From VAXT01 sp963698015 (GTDB lineage Bacteria > Actinomycetota > Thermoleophilia > Gaiellales > Gaiellaceae), in assembly GCA_963698015.1 (NCBI GenBank), contig OY969109.1, positions 992,001 through 1,056,000 of the forward strand: a stretch of 64,000 nucleotides of DNA, in the 5' to 3' direction. The position numbers and the translations under genes were made by a program. The first letter of the stretch is position 1, and every line of letters starts with the position of its first letter. This document shows positions 42,277 through 50,386 of the stretch, one piece after another. The notes under the pieces were generated by a model. The model was not told the origin of the DNA, did no database searches, and saw only the letters and a program-made list of their open reading frames with translations.

Positions 42277-42873
42277 ATGGCCGTCCATGCGGAAGCTCAT
42301 CACGGGCCGCCGATCGCGCACCAGAGCTCGAGAGTCGATGCCCCGACGCTCGGGATGCTCCTGTTCATCGCGTCGGAGGTCATGCTCTTCGGCTCGTTCT
42401 TCACGATCTACTTCTTCGCGCGGGTCGTGGCCGGGCCCGCCGAGTGGCCGCCGCCGCCCTTCCACCTGCCGGTCTTCGTCGCGGGCGTCAACACGGCGAT
42501 CCTGATCACCTCGAGCTTCACGATGCACTGGTCGCTCCAGGCGATCAAGCGGGGGAACAGGGCCGGGATGCAGGCCGGTCTCGTACTCACGGTCGCCCTC
42601 GGACTGACGTTCCTGCTGACGCAGATCCGCGAGTACTCGAGGGTCGGCTTCTCACCGCAGGACGGTGCATTCGGCTCGACGTTCTACGGCCTGACGGGGC
42701 TGCACGGAGCGCACGTCTTCGTTGGTCTGACCATTCTCACGTTCGCGACGATCCGCGCCTTCCGAGGCCATTTCACAGCGGCCGAGCACCGGGGAGTGGA
42801 GATTTCCGGGATCTACTGGCACTTCGTCGACGTAATGTGGATTGTCGTGTACACGACGGTGTACATCCTCTAG
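42277..42873 (+). CDS. ctaE: Cytochrome c oxidase subunit III
   Basis: 198 residues, five spans, the short form. Typical stretches: GMLLFIASEVMLFGSFFTIYF (with the conserved Glu), SSFTMHWSLQAI, TFYGLTGLHGAHVFVG and GIYWHFVDVMWIVVYTTVYI. It stabilises subunit I. The ATG at 42277 has SD GGGAGGG (42264-42270), 6 nt upstream, enclosed in the leader structure. A longer in-frame start at 42214 would place the leader in the coding region and is rejected. Confidence 0.93.
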   Translation: MAVHAEAHHGPPIAHQSSRVDAPTLGMLLFIASEVMLFGSFFTIYFFARVVAGPAEWPPPPFHLPVFVAGVNTAILITSSFTMHWSLQAIKRGNRAGMQAGLVLTVALGLTFLLTQIREYSRVGFSPQDGAFGSTFYGLTGLHGAHVFVGLTILTFATIRAFRGHFTAAEHRGVEISGIYWHFVDVMWIVVYTTVYIL

Positions 42874-42877
42874 GGCG

Positions 42878-43540
42878 ATGATCAATCCCCTTCGCAGCGA
42901 AGCCGAGGCCTACCGCTTTCTGCTGCTGACGGTGGGGTACTTCGCGGCGATTGCGATCGCGGCACTCGCAATCGGCACGTGGGCCGGTGTGATCGTGTTC
43001 CTCGCGCTCACGCTGGCCGGGGCCGCCTACGTGGTGCGGGCGAGTAGGACCGAGCCTCCGCGGCAGGCCGTGCCCTCGCGCCGCGGGCGCGCGAACGAGC
43101 GCCGCATTCTCGTGATCGCGAACGAGACCGTAGGCGGCGAGCGCCTCCGGGACGAGATCCACAACCGCTCCGAGGGCTATGACGAACAGGTTCTCGTCGT
43201 CACCCCGGCGCTGAACTCGCCGATTCGCCACTGGGCCTCGGACGAGGACAACGCCCGGGTCGAGGCGCAGAAGCGGCTGGACGCGAGCCTCGACCGGCTC
43301 CGCTCGCTCGGCATCGACGCGAAGGGAGAGGTCGGAGACGGCGAGCCGCTGCAGGCGATGGAAGACGCGCTCCGCCTCTTCGGTGCGGACGAGATCATCA
43401 TCTCGACCCACCCCGAGGGCCGTTCGCACTGGCTCGAGAAGGGCATCGTCGAAACGGCCAAGGAGCGCTTCGCGGTCCCGATCACGCACGTGGTCGTCGA
43501 CCTGGCAGCGGAACGCGAAGAAGTCCAAGAACCGACCTAG
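42878..43540 (+). CDS. Membrane-anchored USP-like protein in the oxidase operon
   Basis: 220 residues. Two N-terminal spans (about 13-50, FLLLTVGYFAAIAIAALAIG and VIVFLALTLAGAAYVV), a basic linker, then a single ANET-type domain like those at 41298: RRILVIANETVGG, IIISTHPEGRSHWLEKGIVE, PITHVVVDL. It follows ctaE by 4 bp. The TM part could be a divergent remnant of a CtaF-like subunit fused to the domain. The TAG stop lies in palindromic repeat B. Confidence 0.65.
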   Translation: MINPLRSEAEAYRFLLLTVGYFAAIAIAALAIGTWAGVIVFLALTLAGAAYVVRASRTEPPRQAVPSRRGRANERRILVIANETVGGERLRDEIHNRSEGYDEQVLVVTPALNSPIRHWASDEDNARVEAQKRLDASLDRLRSLGIDAKGEVGDGEPLQAMEDALRLFGADEIIISTHPEGRSHWLEKGIVETAKERFAVPITHVVVDLAAEREEVQEPT

Positions 43541-43565
43541 TAACACAGTGTTACTAAGTCGGTTC
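43529..43565. repeat. Palindromic repeat B, copy 2 (complete)
   Basis: Arms 43529-43546 and 43548-43565 match in 17 of 18 pairs around a single central A. It covers the stop of the USP-like gene and lies between it and the convergent cytochrome c gene, so it may work as a terminator. The left 27 bp recur in rmlD. Confidence 0.8.
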
Positions 43566-43573
43566 GGGCGCGG

Positions 43574-44263
43574 CTATTTCTGCTGCTTTATGAAGTCGAC
43601 GAGCTGTTGCGCCTGGTCCTGCGGGACCTGGCCCTTCTTGATCACCGAGGTCATGACGCCCGGCTGGTAGCCCTGCACGATGTCCAGGTCCGGGTCGATG
43701 ATCGAGTCGAGCAGGTACTTGTCGTCGGCGGTCACCGTCTTGCCGTTCGTCAGCGTGACCTTGCTTCCGTAGAGCCCCTTGAAGGTGGGCCCCGTCGACT
43801 TCGAGCCGTCGAGCGAGTGGCAGCCCTGGCACCCGAGCGACGCGTACAGCCCCTGGCCGCCCGTCCCCGTCGCGGCGATGCCTGGGCATGCCTGCTTGTC
43901 CGTGCTCGCGGCGCAGAGGGCTACGTAGGCGGCAACGTCATCCGCTTGCTGTCCCGTCAAGAGATTCGCCGGCATGCCGCTGCCCTTCGTCGGGTACCGG
44001 ATCTGGTCGCGCACGACGTTCTCGATCGAGCTCAGCTTGTAGTCCTCCGACTTCGACTGCGCGAAGGCCGCGTCCAGATTCGGGCCGACGGTCCCGCGCG
44101 ACGCTGCGTCCTTCAGCGTGTGGCAGCTTCCGCAACGACCCTCGGCGACGAAGAGCTTTTTGCCGGCGCTCGCGTTGCCGCCCTTCACGGGCCCGCCCGT
44201 GCCGCAGCCGGAGGCGATGAGGACGATCAGCGCTGCGAGGAAGAAGACGCTCGCTCGCCGCAA
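43574..44263 (-). CDS. Dihaem cytochrome c lipoprotein
   Basis: 229 residues from a TTG. Lipobox LIASGC20 anchors it to the outer membrane face. Two cytochrome c modules: CGSCH at 44-48 with a Met in GSGMPANL, and CQGCH at about 147-151 with a Met in QPGVMTSVI. The second module begins after CAASTDKQACPG. Such a carrier could deliver electrons to the oxidase encoded next door. Its start lies one base after the STAS gene stop, so they are co-transcribed. Confidence 0.88.
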   Translation of the reverse strand: MRRASVFFLAALIVLIASGCGTGGPVKGGNASAGKKLFVAEGRCGSCHTLKDAASRGTVGPNLDAAFAQSKSEDYKLSSIENVVRDQIRYPTKGSGMPANLLTGQQADDVAAYVALCAASTDKQACPGIAATGTGGQGLYASLGCQGCHSLDGSKSTGPTFKGLYGSKVTLTNGKTVTADDKYLLDSIIDPDLDIVQGYQPGVMTSVIKKGQVPQDQAQQLVDFIKQQK

Positions 44264-44264
44264 G

Positions 44265-44624
44265 CTAGGACTGTGCGGAGGCGCCGGCCTTGGCCAGAGC
44301 CTCGTCGCGAGTCGGAAAGATCGTGAAGACGCGGTCGAGCCCGGTGATCTCGAAGATCTTCGTGATGTTCCGGTCATTGCACACGAGCGCGAGCCGCCCG
44401 TCCTGGACGCGGAGCCGCTTGACCCCACCGACGAGGACGCCGAGCGTCGTCGAGTCGATGAATGTCGTGTTCGTGAAGTCAACGACGACGTCCTTCCCGC
44501 CGTTCGAGATCACGTCGAGGAGCTGCTGCTTGAACTCGGGCGCCGTGTAGAGATCGACCTCGCCGGAGAGGGCGATCACGTACGTTGAGTCGTCGACCTT
44601 CTCTGTCTGCACGTCGAAGTTCAT
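44265..44624 (-). CDS. STAS-domain anti-sigma-factor antagonist
   Basis: 119 residues. STAS fold: ALSGEVDLYTAPEFKQQLLD, VVVDFTNTTFIDSTTLGVLV with the phosphorylatable Ser in IDST. It would bind an anti-sigma kinase (RsbW-like) when unphosphorylated; no kinase or sigma gene is in the window. The ATG has GGAGGGG 2 nt before it, and a TAGACT box lies about 19 nt upstream at 44644-44649, overlapping the stop of the TPR gene. Confidence 0.9.
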   Translation of the reverse strand: MNFDVQTEKVDDSTYVIALSGEVDLYTAPEFKQQLLDVISNGGKDVVVDFTNTTFIDSTTLGVLVGGVKRLRVQDGRLALVCNDRNITKIFEITGLDRVFTIFPTRDEALAKAGASAQS

Positions 44625-44646
44625 CGCCCCTCCACCGCGCGGGAGT

Positions 44647-45507
44647 CTAACCCGACGGCTGAGACTTCAGGAACTGGATCTGCTGGCGCGCCTGCGCGGC
44701 CTCGCCGCTGTCCGGCGCGAGCTTGATCACGCGGCGGTAGGCCTTGAGCGCCACCGGGTTGTTCCGCGACTGGTAGGCGGCGTTCGCGAGGAGGAGCTGG
44801 AGCAGGATGTCGTTCGGCGTGTTCGCGGTCAGCTGCTGGTACAGCTGCGTCGCGCGGGTGAACGAGCCCTGGAGGCCCGAGTAGAGCTCCGTCAGCTTCT
44901 GGTTGGCCGCGCTCGTCAGCTCCTGGTCGATCCTGCCCGGTGAGAGCGCGCGTCCGAGCCGCGTGTTCCCCGGAGGCGCGAATGTCGTGCCGCCGGTGCT
45001 CGAGGTCACCTCGTCCTGGATCGCGGTCCCCTGGTCGCGCTGCCGGCTCGCCCGGCCCTCGTAGTCGCCGGCCACGGTGCGCATGTACTCGTAGTCCTTC
45101 GGCCGAACCTTCAGATACTGCTCGCCGGCGGTGATCGCCTGGTCGAGGTTGCCGTCCTGGCGATAGGCGTCGGCCAGCTCCTTGTACGCGGCGAGGTCGC
45201 CCTTGTCGATCTTCTTCTGTGCGTCGCTGACGGACGGCCCGCTCGTACCGCCGCTCGAGCCCTGCATGAGGTCGCCGAGCCCGAGGCCTCCACCGCTCCC
45301 GACGCCGAAGACGACGAAGCCGACCGAGAAGCTGAGCGCGAGAAGGACGAAGACCCATTTGGCCTGGCGCCGCAGCTTCGGGAAGAACATCTCCCCTTCG
45401 ACGCCGGCGTACTCGGTGCGGGTCGGCGTGGACCGCGTTCGCTCGCGCGGTCGCGGTGCTTTCCGCACAGGGGTCTGGCTACTGCGTCGTGCTCCGGATC
45501 GGGCCAC
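44647..45507 (-). CDS. Single-span membrane protein with TPR repeats
   Basis: 286 residues. Basic N-terminus, one span (WVFVLLALSFSVGFVVFGVG, about 51-70), a Gly/Ser linker, then TPR-like helices (AAYKELADAYRQDGNLDQAI, LLLANAAYQSRNNPVALKAYRRVIKLAP). It probably scaffolds an envelope complex. GTG start 6 nt after TAGTCT, which lies inside the end of the adenosine deaminase gene. Confidence 0.7.
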   Translation of the reverse strand: MARSGARRSSQTPVRKAPRPRERTRSTPTRTEYAGVEGEMFFPKLRRQAKWVFVLLALSFSVGFVVFGVGSGGGLGLGDLMQGSSGGTSGPSVSDAQKKIDKGDLAAYKELADAYRQDGNLDQAITAGEQYLKVRPKDYEYMRTVAGDYEGRASRQRDQGTAIQDEVTSSTGGTTFAPPGNTRLGRALSPGRIDQELTSAANQKLTELYSGLQGSFTRATQLYQQLTANTPNDILLQLLLANAAYQSRNNPVALKAYRRVIKLAPDSGEAAQARQQIQFLKSQPSG

Positions 45508-45511
45508 GCTC

Positions 45512-46597
45512 CTAGACTAGCTCGGCTTCGGGGACTTTCGCCCAGTCGAAGCTGTTCCCGAGCTCGCGGAGACGGTCTAGCGTCGACTCGTCGCACAGCG
45601 CGCCGGCCAGGCCCGCCTCGTACGCGGCGCGGGCGTCGACTCCGAGCGAGCGGGCGGCTTCGTAGTCGCGTGAGAGGTCAGTGTCGAACATCGCAGGGTC
45701 GTCGGTCGAGATCGAGCACAAGACTCCGGCCTCGACCAGCTTCGGCAGCGGGTGCTCGGCGAGCGAGCCGACTGCCCCCGTGCGGACGTTCGACACCGGT
45801 GAGACGTCGAGGACGATCCGCCGCTCCGCGAGCTCGGCCAGGAGCTCCGGATCCTCGACGGCGCGGATTCCGTGCCTGATGCGATCGGCGTGCAGCGCGT
45901 CCAGCGCACCGCGAATCGACTCCGGGCCGGCGACCTCGCCCGCGTGCGGCACGGAGCCCAGTCCCTCGGACTTCGCCAACTCGAAGACGGGCGCGTACGG
46001 GTCCGGCGGAAACTGCGCCTCGAGCCCGCCCAGCCCGACCCCGACGACGCCGCGCTCGTGGTAGGCGGACGAGTAGCGGACGACGCTCTCCGCCGCCTCG
46101 TCGCTCGCTCCCCGGTAGATGTCGGGCGTCAGGCGAACGGTGACCCCGTGCAGCTCCTCGGCCTCCTGCGCGCCGTCGCAGTAGCCGGCGAAGATCTCGT
46201 CCCAGTCCACGCCGCGTGCGACGCGCTCCGCGGGCGAGAAGATCCCCTCGACGTAGACGGCTCCGTGCGCGGCCGCCTCCGCCGCGTAGTCGACGACCAC
46301 CTGCCTGAAGTCGGCCTCGGTCTGCAGCGCGTTCGTGGTCAGGATCCAGACCTGGATGAAGTGCTCGAAGTCGCGGTACTCGTAGAGCGACGCGAGGCCC
46401 TCGACGGTGTCCGCGGGCAGGGCGTAGTCGTTGCGCCGCGCGATCTCGAGCAGGGTCGCCGGCCGGACCGTCCCCTCGAGGTGGACGTGCAGCTCGATCT
46501 TCGGCCAAGGCGTCGCTTGCGATGCCGACTTCAGGCCGTGCGAGCTTTGCTCGTGCGGCCTTCGGAAATGACCGGTCGACTCATCGGAATTAATCAC
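45512..46597 (-). CDS. add: Adenosine deaminase-family amidohydrolase
   Basis: 361 residues. IELHVHLEGTVRP (first His pair), GVGLGGLEAQFPP, SVPHAGEVAG (catalytic Glu), RIRHGIRAVED and SISTDDPAMFDTDL (Asp pair) fit the adenosine/adenine deaminase family. The motifs resemble the branch that also includes adenine and aminodeoxyfutalosine deaminases, so the exact substrate is open. The first 30 residues (from the GTG 46597) are encoded by palindromic repeat D; the family normally starts at PKIELHVHLEG. It follows tatC by 13 bp. Confidence 0.82.
   Translation of the reverse strand: MINSDESTGHFRRPHEQSSHGLKSASQATPWPKIELHVHLEGTVRPATLLEIARRNDYALPADTVEGLASLYEYRDFEHFIQVWILTTNALQTEADFRQVVVDYAAEAAAHGAVYVEGIFSPAERVARGVDWDEIFAGYCDGAQEAEELHGVTVRLTPDIYRGASDEAAESVVRYSSAYHERGVVGVGLGGLEAQFPPDPYAPVFELAKSEGLGSVPHAGEVAGPESIRGALDALHADRIRHGIRAVEDPELLAELAERRIVLDVSPVSNVRTGAVGSLAEHPLPKLVEAGVLCSISTDDPAMFDTDLSRDYEAARSLGVDARAAYEAGLAGALCDESTLDRLRELGNSFDWAKVPEAELV
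45514..45519 (-). promoter_or_regulatory. -10 box of the TPR gene
   Basis: TAGTCT on the minus strand, 6 nt before the GTG at 45507. The intervening AGGAGC could also serve as a Shine-Dalgarno. Confidence 0.45.
46509..46580. repeat. Composite palindromic repeat D, copy 1
   Basis: Read on the minus strand: a 19-bp conserved box (46580-46562), hairpin AGGCCGCACGAGC(AAA)GCTCGCACGGCCT (46561-46533) and hairpin GGCATCGCAAGCGACGCC (46526-46509). The same order of box, hairpin, hairpin occurs at 49936-50005. Confidence 0.8.
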
Positions 46598-46610
46598 GAG
46601 CGCAGCAAGG

Positions 46611-47393
46611 TCAGCTCTCGCCGGTGCCCGTCAGCGGCTCTGCTGGGAGCACGCCCTGCGCGGCCCAGCGTTTCTCGAAGAAGACAGCCGCCCAGATCGA
46701 GCCCTCGAACAGCAGGAGCACCGGGATCATCTGGAGCCCCATCGAGACGAAGTCGACGCCCGGGAGCAGGACGACGATGACGATGCAGATCCCGACCCCG
46801 ATCCGACGGTTGTTGCGCAGCCGCGCGGCCGAGATGATCCCGAGCCGCACGAGCCCGAGGATGAAGATCGGCAGCTCGAAGAGGATCCCGCAGGCGAGGA
46901 TCGTGACGATCGCGAACGAGTAGTAGTCCTTCGCGCGCACCTGCGCGTTGTAGAGGCCGGAGTCGAAGTTGAGCAGGAACGGGATCGCGGTCGGGAGCAC
47001 GATCCAGTAGGCGAAGGCCATCCCGATCGCGAGGAGCACGGTCGCGACGATCACCAGCTTGACGACGGTCTTCTGGTGGCGGTCGTCGAAAGCCGGCGCG
47101 AGGAACGCCCACAGCTGCCACACGAGCACGGGGATCGCGAGCGCGATCGCAGCGTAGAACGCGACGTTGAACGAGGTCGTGAACGGCTCGGTCGGGCTGA
47201 GCGTGATCGGCTTCGTGCCCTCCGGCAGCGGCTTCGAGAGCCAGCCGATGATCGTGTCCCGGAAGGCGTACGTGAGGATGAACAGCACCACGACGGCTCC
47301 CAGGGAGATGATCAGCCGCGTCCGCAGCTCCTCGAGATGCTCGACGAGCGACGCTTCCTCACCGTGAGCGAGGCGCCGCGGCAACCGTGTCAT
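46611..47393 (-). CDS. tatC: Twin-arginine translocase subunit TatC
   Basis: 260 residues, six spans. The cytoplasmic N-terminus EASLVEHLEELRTRLI carries the conserved Leu-Glu-Glu-Leu-Arg-x-Arg signal-binding motif. PFTTSFNVAFYAAIALAIPV and FELPIFILGLVRLGI are the family's conserved segments. It recognises the twin-arginine signal and recruits TatA. It follows tatA by 3 bp. Confidence 0.95.
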   Translation of the reverse strand: MTRLPRRLAHGEEASLVEHLEELRTRLIISLGAVVVLFILTYAFRDTIIGWLSKPLPEGTKPITLSPTEPFTTSFNVAFYAAIALAIPVLVWQLWAFLAPAFDDRHQKTVVKLVIVATVLLAIGMAFAYWIVLPTAIPFLLNFDSGLYNAQVRAKDYYSFAIVTILACGILFELPIFILGLVRLGIISAARLRNNRRIGVGICIVIVVLLPGVDFVSMGLQMIPVLLLFEGSIWAAVFFEKRWAAQGVLPAEPLTGTGES

Positions 47394-47396
47394 GCG

Positions 47397-47633
47397 TTAA
47401 GAAACGGAGTCGCGCTCGCGCGGGGGCGACCCGGCCACGGGCTCGTCGTCGGCGGCCGGCGGCAGCTCGCGCGGCTCGTCGTCGTCGTTGTCCTTGCCGG
47501 TGACCGAGTCCTTGAACTCGCGCATTCCCCGACCGAGGGAGCGCCCCATCTCGGGAAGCCGCTTCGGCCCGAAGACCACGAGCAGGACGATCAGGATGAT
47601 GATCGCGCCCTGCCAACCGATGTTTCCGGGCAT
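47397..47633 (-). CDS. tatA: Twin-arginine translocase subunit TatA
   Basis: 78 residues. One N-terminal span (WQGAIIILIVLLVVFGPKRLP), the hallmark FGPKRLPE hinge, an amphipathic helix (MGRSLGRGMREFKDSV) and an acidic Pro-rich tail. It forms the Tat pore with TatC. No separate TatB is seen, as in minimal actinobacterial or firmicute systems. ATG start 6 nt after TACCCT. Confidence 0.93.
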   Translation of the reverse strand: MPGNIGWQGAIIILIVLLVVFGPKRLPEMGRSLGRGMREFKDSVTGKDNDDDEPRELPPAADDEPVAGSPPRERDSVS

Positions 47634-47639
47634 GGGCCA

Positions 47640-47645
47640 AGGGTA
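47640..47645 (-). promoter_or_regulatory. -10 box of tatA-tatC-add
   Basis: TACCCT on the minus strand, 6 nt before the tatA ATG at 47633. Confidence 0.45.
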
Positions 47646-47674
47646 GCACTGTCGGCGGTCGGGAAAGGGTTAGC

Positions 47675-47680
47675 TACGAT
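47675..47680 (+). promoter_or_regulatory. -10 box of the suf operon
   Basis: TACGAT, 53 nt before the sufC GTG. If used, the leader is about 45 nt and contains GAAGCGAAAACCCGCTTC, a small hairpin; a 10-bp sequence, GGGAAAGGGT, is present on both sides of it. No SufR/IscR-like operator could be recognised. Confidence 0.4.
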
Positions 47681-47733
47681 GACACGAAGCGAAGCGAAAA
47701 CCCGCTTCGGGAAAGGGTTTTGGACCGCACAAA

Positions 47734-48507
47734 GTGGCACTCCTGGAACTGAGAGACCTGCGCGTCTCGCTCGAGGACGGCACCGAGATCGTCAAGGGCG
47801 TCGACCTGTCGGTGAGCCCGGGCGAGATCCACGCGCTGATGGGCCCGAACGGCTCGGGCAAGTCGTCGCTCGCCTACGCGCTGATGGGCCATCCGGCCTA
47901 CGAGATCACCGGCGGCGAGGCGCTGTTCGACGGTCAGGACATCTCGGTGATGGGCGCCGACGAGCGCGCCCAGGCGGGGCTCTTCCTCGCCTTCCAGTAT
48001 CCGCACGCGATCCCGGGCGTGACCGTGACGAGCTTCCTGCGCTCGGCGATCAACGCGATCCGCAAGGCCCGGGCAGGCGGGGAGGACGACCCGATTCCGA
48101 TCCCCGAGTTCCGCAAGGAGATGCTCGGCGCGATGGAGGACTTGAAGATCCCGCGGGAGCTCGCCCAGCGCTACCTCAATGACGGCTTTTCCGGCGGCGA
48201 GAAGAAGCGCGTCGAGATCCTGCAGATGGCGATGCTGAAGCCGCGCATCGCGGTGCTCGACGAGACCGACTCCGGCCTCGACATCGACGCGCTCCGAATC
48301 GTCGCGCAAGGGGTGCGCGAGCTCGTCGGCCCCGAGACCGGCGCACTCGTGATCACGCACTACCAGCGGATCCTGAACCACGTCAAGCCAGATTTCGTGC
48401 ACGTCTTCGTCGACGGGCGTATCGTTGAGGAAGGCGGGCCGGAGCTCGCACACAAGCTTGAGGCGGAAGGCTACGAGGCTTTCCTCCCGGAAGGAGCTGA
48501 GGCCTAG
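47734..48507 (+). CDS. sufC: Fe-S cluster assembly ATPase SufC
   Basis: 257 residues. ABC motifs GPNGSGKSSLAYALMGHP, FQYPHAIPGVT, FSGGEKKRVEIL and LDETDSGLDID typical of SufC, plus ITHYQRILNHVKPDFVH. It drives the SufBCD scaffold. Gene order sufC-sufB-(VOC)-sufD; the GTG of sufB follows its stop with no gap. Confidence 0.96.
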   Translation: MALLELRDLRVSLEDGTEIVKGVDLSVSPGEIHALMGPNGSGKSSLAYALMGHPAYEITGGEALFDGQDISVMGADERAQAGLFLAFQYPHAIPGVTVTSFLRSAINAIRKARAGGEDDPIPIPEFRKEMLGAMEDLKIPRELAQRYLNDGFSGGEKKRVEILQMAMLKPRIAVLDETDSGLDIDALRIVAQGVRELVGPETGALVITHYQRILNHVKPDFVHVFVDGRIVEEGGPELAHKLEAEGYEAFLPEGAEA

Positions 48508-49920
48508 GTGGCCCTCACGGAAACCGAAGTTGTTGCCGGAATCGGCAACGAGTACAAGTACGGATTCCACGATCCCGAGGACTACTTCTTCAAGTCGGGG
48601 CGCGGGCTGTCGCCCGAGCTCGTCGCGGCGATCTCCGAGCACAAGAACGAGCCCGACTGGATGCGCAAGTTCCGGCTCAAGTCGCTCGAGTACTTCCTGG
48701 CTCGGCCTCTGCCTGCCTGGGGCGGCGACCTGACCGGGATCGACTTCGACAACATCTTCTATTACATCCGCCCGACCGAGAAGCAGGCGAACTCCTGGGA
48801 AGACCTGCCGCCGGACATCAAGAACACTTGGGACAAGCTCGGGATCCCCGAGGCGGAGAAGAAGTACCTCGCCGGCGTCGGCGCCCAGTACGAGTCCGAG
48901 GTCGTCTACCACAAGCTCAAGGAGGAGCTCGAGGAGCAGGGAGTGCTCTTCCTGGACATGGACTCCGGGCTGCGCGAGCACGAGGACCTGGTCAAGGAGT
49001 ACTTCGGGAAGATCATCCCGCAGAACGACAACAAGTTCGCCGCGCTGAACTCGGCCGTCTGGTCGGGCGGCTCGTTCATCTACGTGCCCCCGGGCGTGAA
49101 GGTCGAGATGCCGCTCCAGGCCTACTTCCGGATCAACGCCGAGAACATGGGCCAGTTCGAGCGCACGCTGATCATCGTCGACGAGGGCGCGTACGTGCAC
49201 TACGTCGAGGGGTGCACGGCGCCGGTCTACTCGTCGGACTCGCTGCACTCGGCGGTCGTCGAGATCATCGTCAAGCCCGGCGCGCGCTGCCGGTACACGA
49301 CGATCCAGAACTGGTCGAACAACGTCTACAACCTCGTCACGAAGCGCGCAGTCGCGTACGAGAACGCGACGATGGAGTGGGTCGACGCGAACCTGGGCTC
49401 GAAGCTGACGATGAAGTACCCGGCGATCTGGCTGATGGGCGAGGGCGCTCACGGCGAGGTGCTCTCGATCGCCTTCGGCGGCAAGGACCAGCATCTCGAC
49501 GCGGGCGGCAAGGCTGTCCACATCGCGCCGCACACGTCGTCGATCATCACGTCGAAGTCGATCTCGAAGAACGGCGGGCGTGCGTCGTACCGCGGTCTGC
49601 TCGAGGTCGCGAAGGGCGCGGTCGGCTCGAAGTCGAAGGTCGTCTGCGATGCGCTCATCCTCGACGAGGACTCGCGCTCGGACACGTACCCGTACATCCG
49701 CATCGACGAGTCCGATGTGGACATCGGCCACGAGGCGACGGTCTCGAAGATCGGCGAGGAGCAGCTCTTCTACCTGATGTCGCGCGGCCTCTCGGAGGCC
49801 GAGGCGTCGGCGATGGTCGTCTCCGGGTTCGTGGAGCCGATCACGAAGGAGCTCCCGCTCGAGTACGCGGTCGAGATGAACCGTCTGATCCAGCTCCAGA
49901 TGGAGGGCTCCGTCGGTTGA
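48508..49920 (+). CDS. sufB: Fe-S cluster assembly scaffold SufB
   Basis: 470 residues, full length. Standard SufB stretches DWMRKFRLKSLEYFLARPLP, QNDNKFAALNSAVWSGGSF, VEGCTAPVYSSDSLHSAVVE, TIQNWSNNVYNLVTKRA and DIGHEATVSKIGEEQLFYLM with the conserved Cys in EGCTAP. It holds the nascent cluster with SufC2D. Palindromic repeat D begins 16 bp after its stop. Confidence 0.97.
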   Translation: MALTETEVVAGIGNEYKYGFHDPEDYFFKSGRGLSPELVAAISEHKNEPDWMRKFRLKSLEYFLARPLPAWGGDLTGIDFDNIFYYIRPTEKQANSWEDLPPDIKNTWDKLGIPEAEKKYLAGVGAQYESEVVYHKLKEELEEQGVLFLDMDSGLREHEDLVKEYFGKIIPQNDNKFAALNSAVWSGGSFIYVPPGVKVEMPLQAYFRINAENMGQFERTLIIVDEGAYVHYVEGCTAPVYSSDSLHSAVVEIIVKPGARCRYTTIQNWSNNVYNLVTKRAVAYENATMEWVDANLGSKLTMKYPAIWLMGEGAHGEVLSIAFGGKDQHLDAGGKAVHIAPHTSSIITSKSISKNGGRASYRGLLEVAKGAVGSKSKVVCDALILDEDSRSDTYPYIRIDESDVDIGHEATVSKIGEEQLFYLMSRGLSEAEASAMVVSGFVEPITKELPLEYAVEMNRLIQLQMEGSVG

Positions 49921-49935
49921 GGTCGATCCAGGCGG

Positions 49936-50005
49936 GTCGACCGGTCATTTCCGACGGATGCCGAGCAGAGCCCGGCATCCTGAGGGCGGCATCGCAAGCG
50001 ATGCC
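49936..50005. repeat. Composite palindromic repeat D, copy 2
   Basis: Box 49936-49954 (identical to 46580-46562 on the other strand), hairpin GGATGCCGAGC(AGA)GCCCGGCATCC (49956-49980) and hairpin GGCATCGCAAGCGATGCC (49988-50005). The middle hairpin differs totally in sequence from copy 1 but keeps its place and form. Confidence 0.8.
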
Positions 50006-50014
50006 TCGGGTCGG

Positions 50015-50386
50015 TTGATCGTAGAGCGGACGGACTTCATCTCCGTCCCGGTCAACGACATCGAGCGCTCCGTGTCCTGGTACCGGGACATACTCGGGCT
50101 CGAGCAGGTCGGCCAGGCTGCGTTCCCGGAGTTCCAGCTCGGCGAGAACGTCAGCATGTATCTCATCGACATGGCGTCGATCGGGCAGAAGTTCACTGCG
50201 CCCCATTCGGCGCACATCGCGCTTCGCGTGCCTGATGTCGCGGAGACGCGCCGGGAGCTCGAGGAGAAGGGCATCCAGTTCCACGGCGACGTCCTGGACA
50301 CGGGCGTTTGCCACATGGCGTTCTTCTCCGATCCGGACGGGAACGCCTTGATGCTGCATCGCCGGTACGCACCACGCGATGAGTAG
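50015..50386 (+). CDS. VOC-superfamily (glyoxalase-like) protein
   Basis: 123 residues from a TTG that gives IVERTDFISVPVNDIERSVSWYRDILG, the usual VOC opening. An ATG at 49958 in the same frame lies within repeat D and would add 19 repeat-encoded residues. C-terminal half: HIALRVPDVAETRRELEEKG and FFSDPDGNALMLHRRY with a metal-type Glu/His pattern incomplete. Such proteins include glyoxalases and dioxygenases; its substrate is unknown. It sits between sufB and sufD and overlaps sufD by 8 bp. Confidence 0.78.
   Translation: MIVERTDFISVPVNDIERSVSWYRDILGLEQVGQAAFPEFQLGENVSMYLIDMASIGQKFTAPHSAHIALRVPDVAETRRELEEKGIQFHGDVLDTGVCHMAFFSDPDGNALMLHRRYAPRDE

Noticed and set aside
47674..49731. Long open frame of 685 codons on the minus strand opposite sufC-sufB
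   Set aside because: It mirrors the real genes in a high-GC sequence, has no recognisable domains, and sufC/sufB are certain. The same applies to other long antisense frames, such as 16424-18550 opposite lon.
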